Both the position numbers and the translations under genes were made by a program. The notes beneath the pieces are model-generated. The model made no database searches, was not told where the DNA came from, and saw only the letters and a list, made by a program, of their open reading frames with translations. A stretch of DNA of 42,367 nucleotides from Clostridiales bacterium (GTDB taxonomy: Bacteria > Bacillota > Clostridia > Oscillospirales > CAG-272), in NCBI GenBank assembly GCA_012519315.1, contig JAAYQM010000048.1:1-42367 (forward strand). The letters run 5' to 3'. This document shows, in pieces, positions 36,980 to 42,367 of the stretch (the first letter of the stretch is position 1; the number at the start of each line of letters is the position of its first letter).

Positions 36980-38464
36980 TTGAAGGCAACTATTAATAAA
37001 GCCATTTTAACAAGAAGGCGAATAATCTCTAGTACGTTGATTTTGCTTGTTTTATTGTTAGTGTTCGGTTCTTGCGGTCCTACACAGACTGGTGAAGACA
37101 CAATCACCACAACCAATGATAAAACAGGTGATACGACTCAAAATGCCGAGTTTAATTATCCTGATATAGATTTTAACAAAGAAGTATTTACCATCCTGAA
37201 CTGCAGTAAAGATCAATGGAACATGATTGCGAATATAACTGCAGAACAAACTCAAGGCGACGGAGTAAATGATGCTATCCGCAAAAGACAGCTTAAGGTT
37301 GAGGATATGTTAAACTGTACGATAAAGGAAGTCAATGTTTCGGTTTACGATCTTAAAACAACCTTATTAAAAGATATTAGTTCTGGAGATTCCACTTATG
37401 CCGCAGCCTATCAGAGAGCCGACGAGTGTCTCACCGGCATTTTGGATGGGAGCTACCTTGTTCTTGACGAGTTGGACAATTTAAGTCTTGATAAGTCCTA
37501 TTGGTTTCAGGACTTTCTTAATGCCACATCGCTTGCCGGAAAGAATTATATGGCTATAAGCAATATTCAGCTCATGGCTTTTGACGGTGTTTGGGCAATA
37601 TTTTTCAACAAGGATTTGCTTGAATCAAAACATATTGAGGCGCCTTATGATTTAGTCCGTAGCGGAAAATGGACAATTGATGAATTGCATCGTTTAAGTG
37701 CGGAAATGTCTTCCTTAAACTCGGATGATAGTTGGGCATGGAATGTTAAAGGGACAAGTGTTTACGGCTATACAACATTTACTGATGGTATTGCCAAGCT
37801 TCTGTATGGTATTGAAGGGTTCTTTGGCGATAAAGACAACACGGATCTTCCTGTTTTATCTGTCAATTCCCCTGGATTTGTAGATCGCGCCTTAAGACTC
37901 TCTTCTTTTTGCGGCGATGATGGTGCTTACCTTTATTCTAAGGCAAACGGTGAGAATGGATATGAAGCTGTTTTTATGAATCAAAGAGCTGCATTTGTAG
38001 GTGCTGAGATTAAATTTGGTCGGTTGCTACGCAGTGTCAGCTTTGATTACGGCATACTTCCGTATCCTAAGTATAATGAAAATCAAGACTCCTACCGCAG
38101 CACCACCCTTCATTTATTGCCAGTTGTGACGATTCCTTCGTCTAACCCAGAACCGGAGAAAATTGCACTGGTTTTAGATGCTTTGTCATATGAATCGGAC
38201 AACTACGTTATTAGGCCGTACTATGATGAACGTGTTTCGCTAAGAAGCATCGGAGGCACACAAAATGATATTGATATGCTTAATATCATCAGAAATAACA
38301 TTGGATATGATATCTTCATTATGTTGGGACTGAGCACCGATCTGCGTCTCCAAATAACCTATAACATCGGTGACGGTGAGACAACAGTATCATCTGTTAT
38401 TGCCAAGTATCTTTCGCCCGTTTTAACAAAGTTAACTGAACTGCGCTCATCAATAAATAAATAA
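36980..38464 (+). CDS. Extracellular solute-binding lipoprotein (family 1-like)
   Basis: A 494-residue exported protein with a basic start, hydrophobic signal and lipobox VFGSCG (Cys32). A Thr/Gly/Asp-rich linker leads to a two-lobed binding-protein pattern: DGVWAIFFNKDLLE, GKWTIDELHRLSAEM, AFVGAEIKFGR, YGILPYPKYNE, with typical Trp/Tyr ligand-facing residues. Family 1 members bind oligosaccharides for ABC uptake. The start is a TTG at 36980 with AGAGGGG nine bases upstream. No permease or ATPase gene is in the window, so transport partners would have to be elsewhere or the protein acts as a sensor or surface binder. Confidence 0.88.
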   Translation: MKATINKAILTRRRIISSTLILLVLLLVFGSCGPTQTGEDTITTTNDKTGDTTQNAEFNYPDIDFNKEVFTILNCSKDQWNMIANITAEQTQGDGVNDAIRKRQLKVEDMLNCTIKEVNVSVYDLKTTLLKDISSGDSTYAAAYQRADECLTGILDGSYLVLDELDNLSLDKSYWFQDFLNATSLAGKNYMAISNIQLMAFDGVWAIFFNKDLLESKHIEAPYDLVRSGKWTIDELHRLSAEMSSLNSDDSWAWNVKGTSVYGYTTFTDGIAKLLYGIEGFFGDKDNTDLPVLSVNSPGFVDRALRLSSFCGDDGAYLYSKANGENGYEAVFMNQRAAFVGAEIKFGRLLRSVSFDYGILPYPKYNENQDSYRSTTLHLLPVVTIPSSNPEPEKIALVLDALSYESDNYVIRPYYDERVSLRSIGGTQNDIDMLNIIRNNIGYDIFIMLGLSTDLRLQITYNIGDGETTVSSVIAKYLSPVLTKLTELRSSINK

Positions 38465-38487
38465 AAAACATGAAAGAGGGTTTAATC

Positions 38488-39366
38488 ATGAAGAAAAATT
38501 TATTATTTGCTGTTCTGATTCTAAGCTTGCTATCATTATCTGTTCTAAATGCATCTGCAGCCGAGTATGAACCAGGATATGTTTTTTACAATCAGGAATT
38601 CAAGGATATCGTCACTTCCATTTCCGATGCTGGATTAACACTTGATCCTGCAAATAACGAAAAATATAAGTGCGAAATTAATCAAAACGGTTATATAGAA
38701 GTAAGAGCAGCTGGAATCGGTAATCCGGTTTACAACAAATTTATTCTCCCCGATATTCTCCCTACCGATATCGGTACTTACACGGTTGAAACTAAGTTTA
38801 GATTCATAGGTAATAATAATGGTGACAATGGAGGATTTATTATCGGATTCGGCTATGGAACCGATAACGTTCAGGATTGCAATCTGAGATATAATACGGG
38901 CGGAAACGGCTCAGGCAAGTTCGATAAATTTGGTAATACAGCGCTGATAGATGTGAACGATGAATGGCTGGTAGGAGAAAATGGCTACGGTAAGTGGATT
39001 ACTTTAAAAGTCTCGATTAAAGATTATGAAATAACCAAGGCTACCGTTATAGTAGAAGGAAACAATCCCATTACCGTAACAGGCGACAAGACAAAGGTCG
39101 GCGCTGGCAGACTGTTTATCATGCAGGGCTACATTGACGCCGAGATTAGCTCAATAAAGGTTGTTAACGGCATGGATTACACCTCATATAGTGGGGAGTA
39201 TGCAACAAAGTTTTATTACAACGGTGAAACCGCTAATACCACAGAGTCTACGGATACCAGCGCTCAGACGTCAGATAGCTATATCCCTATGTTGATAGTA
39301 GGATTTTTAGTTAGTTCTGTTATAGCAGTAGCACTCACTGTTAAGCGTAGGATATTCGTAAGATAG
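38488..39366 (+). CDS. Secreted protein B: membrane-anchored paralogue of protein A
   Basis: A 292-residue exported protein with signal peptide (KKNLLFAVLILSLLSLSVL, cleavage near ASA-AEY) and the same N-terminal domain as protein A (residues 25-240). It lacks protein A's second domain. Instead it ends with a Thr/Ser-rich spacer and a membrane helix IPMLIVGFLVSSVIAVALTV followed by KRRIFVR, so it should be held at the outer face of the membrane. AGAGGG lies seven bases before the ATG at 38488. It follows the binding lipoprotein by 23 bases, and a strong terminator comes next. Confidence 0.85.
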   Translation: MKKNLLFAVLILSLLSLSVLNASAAEYEPGYVFYNQEFKDIVTSISDAGLTLDPANNEKYKCEINQNGYIEVRAAGIGNPVYNKFILPDILPTDIGTYTVETKFRFIGNNNGDNGGFIIGFGYGTDNVQDCNLRYNTGGNGSGKFDKFGNTALIDVNDEWLVGENGYGKWITLKVSIKDYEITKATVIVEGNNPITVTGDKTKVGAGRLFIMQGYIDAEISSIKVVNGMDYTSYSGEYATKFYYNGETANTTESTDTSAQTSDSYIPMLIVGFLVSSVIAVALTVKRRIFVR

Positions 39367-39400
39367 GGTAAAAATATTATTTATTCTTATTATTAATTTA

Positions 39401-39441
39401 AAGAAGCCTATAACCATGCGGTCTATAGGCTTCTTTTTTTT
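39401..39441 (+). terminator. Intrinsic terminator closing the secreted-protein cluster
   Basis: AAGAAGCCTATA (39401-39412) pairs with 39424-39435 around an 11-base loop, followed by eight T. The A-rich left arm means it may also work leftward. Confidence 0.93.
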
Positions 39442-39442
39442 G

Positions 39443-39849
39443 TATAAATAAAAGTAAAAGCCCACGAATATCGCTGTTACAACAACGCCTTCCAGTGTTT
39501 TAACGGTTATCCTGATGAAATCCTGTATGACAATATAAAAAAGGTTGTTATCAAACAACTGTTTACACAAAATTTTACGGCGTGCCAACAAAATGAATCG
39601 CCGCTTAACTGCTAGTTTGTGGTACTCTTCTCTCAACGCTTATCGTTGTCCTCATATTCTCAAGGATGTCAAAGGTTACGTTGATTTTGATTTTACAACA
39701 GTCTTTCTCCGCTTCTTGCGCCGTTGTCTTTTTACCATCTTGATCCTAACGTTCATATTTACTTATAAAAGCAGACAAAAAACAGAGCTTTTGACCAGTG
39801 TTTACCGATCAAAACGCAAAAAACTTATAGCTGTCATGCCAAAAAGTTC
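39443..39849. other. Gene-free region between the terminator and the IclR gene
   Basis: About 400 bases with several open but unconvincing frames on both strands, none with a family pattern or a good ribosome binding site. A decayed element cannot be excluded. Confidence 0.4.
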
Positions 39850-40641
39850 TTATAATTTGTTTTTAAGCTCCGATGCTGTTTTTATCAGAAGCTCGGCATA
39901 TTTCTCTATAATGTCATCAGTAAAGCGCAAAGATGGTCCGGAAGCACTGATAGCACCGTTTAGGTTGCCTTTGCGATCAAGTATCGGTACCGATACGCAT
40001 TTAACGCCGTATTCGTGCTCCATGTTATCAATGGAATAACCTCGTTTTCTTGTTATTGCGATTTCCTTTTTCATTTCCTCATAGTCGGTAATTGTAGTGT
40101 CTGTAAATCTTTTTATATCGGATTCGAGCATAACGCTTTTGATAAAGCTGTCCTCACACATTGAAAGCAGAGCTTTTCCCAGCCCCGTGCAGTATAGCGG
40201 GGCGGTTATTCCATTGACAAAAGGCATAAAACGCGAAGGCGAAGGGAAGACCGCATCAAGATATATAGCGCTGTTTTGACTTAAAATGGCGTAATAAATA
40301 GTTTCGGGAATATCTCGGGAGAGGTCCAGCAGAGCTTCATGTATAATTTCGGTATCTGTTAAATGTCTTGAAACAATGTAGGATTTGTCCAGAAACTTAA
40401 AACCCAATCGGTATTTACCGTTTTGATTGTTTTTTTGAATATATCCCGATAATTCGAATGTTAATAAAATGTTGTATATATTGCTTTTATAAAGGCCTGT
40501 AACCCGGCTAAGGTCAGAGATACCCCATTCGGGATTTTCTTCGGTAAAATACTCTAAAATATCAAGCGCTTTTTTAAGAGACTTAACATACGTTGTTTTT
40601 TTATATGTATCTTGATTACCTATATTATTTATAGAATCCAT
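39850..40641 (-). CDS. IclR-family transcriptional regulator
   Basis: A 263-residue regulator. An N-terminal winged helix (SLKKALDILEYFTEENPEWGIS, then LYKSNIYNILLTFELSGYI) is followed by the IclR effector domain (LYCTGLGKALLS, RGYSIDNMEHEYGVKCVSVPI, GAISASGPSLRF). The typical GKA-L and E...G-x-x-C-V/I-x-x-P motifs are kept. The ATG at 40641 is preceded by GGAG with eight-base spacing; an ATG two codons earlier is too close. It is divergent from the aldolase gene at 40865 and has a consensus promoter, so it most likely controls that gene and itself. Confidence 0.93.
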   Translation of the reverse strand: MDSINNIGNQDTYKKTTYVKSLKKALDILEYFTEENPEWGISDLSRVTGLYKSNIYNILLTFELSGYIQKNNQNGKYRLGFKFLDKSYIVSRHLTDTEIIHEALLDLSRDIPETIYYAILSQNSAIYLDAVFPSPSRFMPFVNGITAPLYCTGLGKALLSMCEDSFIKSVMLESDIKRFTDTTITDYEEMKKEIAITRKRGYSIDNMEHEYGVKCVSVPILDRKGNLNGAISASGPSLRFTDDIIEKYAELLIKTASELKNKL

Positions 40642-40672
40642 ATACATCGCTCCAGAAGGTTACTTTATCGTT

Positions 40673-40700
40673 ATTATAACACATCAAATTTCAATGTCAA
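40673..40700 (-). promoter_or_regulatory. Promoter of the IclR gene
   Basis: On the minus strand a perfect TTGACA (40695-40700) and a perfect TATAAT (40673-40678) are separated by 16 bases. Confidence 0.8.
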
Positions 40701-40782
40701 GAAAAACGCCGGAACCTTTCTATATAAAAACCATGACGATAAATATTCAGAAAAAATTGTATATATATTAATTAAAGAGATA

Positions 40783-40811
40783 TTGACATAGGATTTACAA
40801 AATGATATACT
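40783..40811 (+). promoter_or_regulatory. Promoter of the DapA-family aldolase gene
   Basis: A perfect TTGACA (40783-40788) and TATACT (40806-40811) with a 17-base spacer face the aldolase gene. Confidence 0.82.
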
Positions 40812-40828
40812 ATAAACAGCAAAACGGT

Positions 40829-40845
40829 GTTCTTCAATAAAGAAC
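40829..40845. promoter_or_regulatory. Candidate operator dyad downstream of the aldolase promoter
   Basis: GTTCTT and AAGAAC are separated by five bases and lie just past the expected transcription start, between promoter and ribosome binding site. This is a natural place for the divergent IclR protein to block transcription. The assignment is inference from position and symmetry. Confidence 0.45.
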
Positions 40846-40864
40846 GATATGGAGTGTTTAAAAT

Positions 40865-41821
40865 ATGAAAAGTATTAATCAAGGAACGTATCCTACCATG
40901 ATTACGCCCTTTACTAAGGATAGAAAGGTAGACTATACAGCGGTTGAAAATCTTGTCGAATGGTATTGGGAAAAAAACTGTGACGGCATTTTTGCATCCT
41001 GCCAGTCAAGTGAGATTTGGTACCTGCCATTGGAAGACAGAGTAAAGTTGGCGAAGGTAGTTGCTGATAAAGCAAACACCCTTTCTCGTGAGTCCGGGGA
41101 GCATAAAAGAATGTCAATTGTCGCATCAGGTCATGTTTCGGAAAGTTTTGATGATCAGGTTTATGAGCTTAGAGCGGTCGCTGAAACAGGGGTAGATGCG
41201 GTTGTTTTAATATCTAATAGAATGGATATAGAAAACACATCTGACGAGCGCTGGATAGAGGATACACAAAAGCTTATAGACGCGCTTCCGGACTGGGTCA
41301 ATTTTGGAATATATGAATGTCCAAAACCTTATAAGCGCCTACTTACTCCTAAAATGATAAAATGGATTAGCGAAACGGGACGTTTTTCCTTTATAAAGGA
41401 TACCTGCTGTGATTTGAAAATTATTAAGGAGAGATTAAAGCTGCTTGAAGGGTCTGCTGTCCAACTTTTTAATGCAAATTCACAAACGCTACTCGGCTCT
41501 CTTCGTTCGGGGGCACATGGTTTTTGCGGAGTTATGTCTAACTTCCATCCACAGCTTTATGTATGGCTGTGCGAAAACTTTAAAGAGGATCCGGACACTG
41601 CCGAATACATTCAAAGTGTGTTAGGCATCTCTGCTTTTGTTGAGAATGTATTGGCGTATCCCGTAATAGCTAAATATCATTTGGATAGACACGAGGGTGT
41701 CAATATGGAAATGTTTTCTCTCTCAAGAGATTGCAACGAGCTTACCGATTATCAGAAAGGTTGTATTGACCAGTTGAACACATTGATAACCGTGGTAGTT
41801 GAGGGTCTGGATATCGCATAA
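40865..41821 (+). CDS. Dihydrodipicolinate synthase/N-acetylneuraminate lyase family protein
   Basis: A 318-residue class I aldolase-type protein. The family start GTYPTMITPFTKDRKVDYTA, the Tyr in GIYECPKPY and the Schiff-base lysine in FIKDTCCD (near residue 180) are present. The usual substrate loop G-T-T-G-E is replaced by SCQSSEIWYL, so it is not a standard DapA or NanA. A related sugar-acid or keto-acid aldolase is more likely. GGAG lies ten bases before the ATG. The divergent IclR regulator supports a role in breakdown of a specific compound. Confidence 0.9.
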   Translation: MKSINQGTYPTMITPFTKDRKVDYTAVENLVEWYWEKNCDGIFASCQSSEIWYLPLEDRVKLAKVVADKANTLSRESGEHKRMSIVASGHVSESFDDQVYELRAVAETGVDAVVLISNRMDIENTSDERWIEDTQKLIDALPDWVNFGIYECPKPYKRLLTPKMIKWISETGRFSFIKDTCCDLKIIKERLKLLEGSAVQLFNANSQTLLGSLRSGAHGFCGVMSNFHPQLYVWLCENFKEDPDTAEYIQSVLGISAFVENVLAYPVIAKYHLDRHEGVNMEMFSLSRDCNELTDYQKGCIDQLNTLITVVVEGLDIA

Positions 41822-42056
41822 GTATTCTACATATAAATAACATCGCTTACTGGAGATAAAATATAAAAAAGTTGCAGCTAACGCAATGACGTTCTTCTTA
41901 TCAGCATAGGAAACAGCATATAGTCCGCACTTACTACACACAGGATTTTGCAGGAGTGGGAGAGGTTGCCGCTGATTGTCCGGGTGAAAACAGTTTAACA
42001 AATGGAGAAAAAGATGTGAAAAACGTTGATATTATGACATTTTAGAGGGAATAACC

Positions 42057-42195
42057 ATGTATGCCATGGGAGACAGTTATTGGACACTCTTTTGGCTGGA
42101 TAAATGCAAGGCCTTCACTTTTAGCAGACAAATACAGCATGAATTATATAAATGACGGTGTCGACTCGATACAATTGATTTTCGGTTGTGAGTAA
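42057..42195 (+). pseudogene. Frameshifted remnant of an SGNH-type hydrolase
   Basis: MYAMGDSY begins a block I (GDS) motif of an SGNH hydrolase. One base later in another frame the text continues GHSFGWINARPSLLADKY and NYINDGV, as in the N-terminal part of such enzymes, then reaches TAA at 42193-42195. Just upstream, DIMTF (42029-42043) also joins the frame only if one base is restored. At least two frameshifts plus early truncation make this a dead gene. It lies 235 bases after the aldolase and next to an insertion sequence end. Confidence 0.55.
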
Positions 42196-42218
42196 GTCAC
42201 AGAAGAGGAGGCTCACAT

Positions 42219-42241
42219 TTGTTATACTTTTTATATAACAA
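42219..42241. repeat. Short inverted repeat adjoining the IS end
   Basis: TTGTTATA and TATAACAA face each other around seven bases, directly abutting the presumed IS end at 42242. It may be an old terminator used as an insertion target, or chance in AT-rich DNA. Confidence 0.4.
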
Positions 42242-42367
42242 GGCTCTGTAAAGTTAAAATGAAAGAATAGCTCTCAAAATCGTAGATTTTCAGGCTGCCA
42301 CGAGGAAATACTTCTGTTTTTGCTTTTTAGTAAGCTTTAGACCAGCAACCTGAGCTGGAGTTTGACC
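42242..42367 (-). mobile_element. End of an insertion sequence (partial)
   Basis: The presumed terminal repeat GGCTCTGTAAAGTTAAAA begins at 42242, similar in style to IS6-like ends (GGTTCTGTTGCAAAG). It is followed inward by the last codons of a leftward transposase. Only 126 bases are in the window, so the other end, the target duplication and the family cannot be confirmed. Confidence 0.5.
42290..42367 (-). CDS. Transposase C-terminus (partial)
   Basis: The minus strand is open from the window edge to a TGA at 42290-42292, giving 25 residues that begin GQTPAQVAGLKLTKKQ. The TPAQ/E-x-AG-(I/L) tail is common at the end of rve-fold DDE transposases. The catalytic part lies outside the window. 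The family is not certain. Confidence 0.55.
   Translation of the reverse strand, partial: GQTPAQVAGLKLTKKQKQKYFLVAA

Noticed and set aside
39307-39636. 109-codon minus-strand frame overlapping the end of protein B and its terminator
   Set aside because: It crosses a strong terminator and a real gene end and has no recognisable pattern.

Overview
The window looks like the replication-origin region of a Clostridia (Firmicutes) chromosome, probably an Oscillospirales/Ruminococcaceae-type gut or anaerobic lineage. The support is a dnaA-dnaN-recF-remB-gyrB-gyrA block, AGGAGG-type ribosome binding sites, the class 1B PyrD/PyrK pair, a Noc-type ParB homologue next to rsmG, a DUF1836 protein and lipoproteins with classical lipoboxes. 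TGA is used as an ordinary stop codon throughout. No species can be named from the sequence alone.

Layout. 1-3.8 kb: the end of a rightward pyrimidine operon (pyrC end, pyrF, pyrK, pyrD, atypical pyrE-like gene) closed by a terminator that overlaps the last codons. 3.9-17.5 kb: a leftward block (in transcription order dnaA, dnaN, recF, remB, gyrB, gyrA, a lipoprotein, recA, recX, rimO, pgsA). 17.8-31.5 kb: mostly rightward genes: an MNT/HEPN pair, a galactokinase, a membrane protein, a WalJ-like nuclease, rlmH, a WG-repeat surface protein, mnmG, rsmG, noc, rbfA, nrnA, a convergent DUF1836 gene, an SGNH hydrolase and a PAP2 phosphatase. Transcription diverges at about 17.5 kb, which fits an origin in or beside dnaA. 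The AT-rich 494-bp dnaA-dnaN gap is the best oriC candidate.

31.6-42.4 kb: a tRNA-Trp gene with strong terminator hairpins, then an accessory region. It begins with what looks like a decayed tyrosine-integrase tail. It carries a secreted metallo-beta-lactamase lipoprotein with its AraC regulator, and a four-gene rightward cluster: secreted protein A, a 41-residue peptide, an orphan solute-binding lipoprotein, and membrane-anchored paralogue B. An IclR regulator diverges from a DapA/NanA-family aldolase. The window ends in a frameshifted SGNH-hydrolase remnant and the end of an insertion sequence.

Most notable points: (1) rimO carries an in-frame TGA followed by an intact TRAM domain; (2) rlmH appears to start at a non-canonical AUA; (3) the ParB-family protein has Noc-type specificity residues, and a 13/14 match to the Noc-binding site lies in recX; (4) GyrA has Leu and His at the two classical quinolone-resistance positions; (5) the variant DnaA box TTTTCCACA recurs near the origin, including an evenly spaced trio between gyrB and gyrA; (6) the secreted paralogue/small peptide/orphan binding-protein cluster at 35.4-39.4 kb is the best candidate here for an undescribed system. 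All calls come from reading the sequence by eye; no database search was run.
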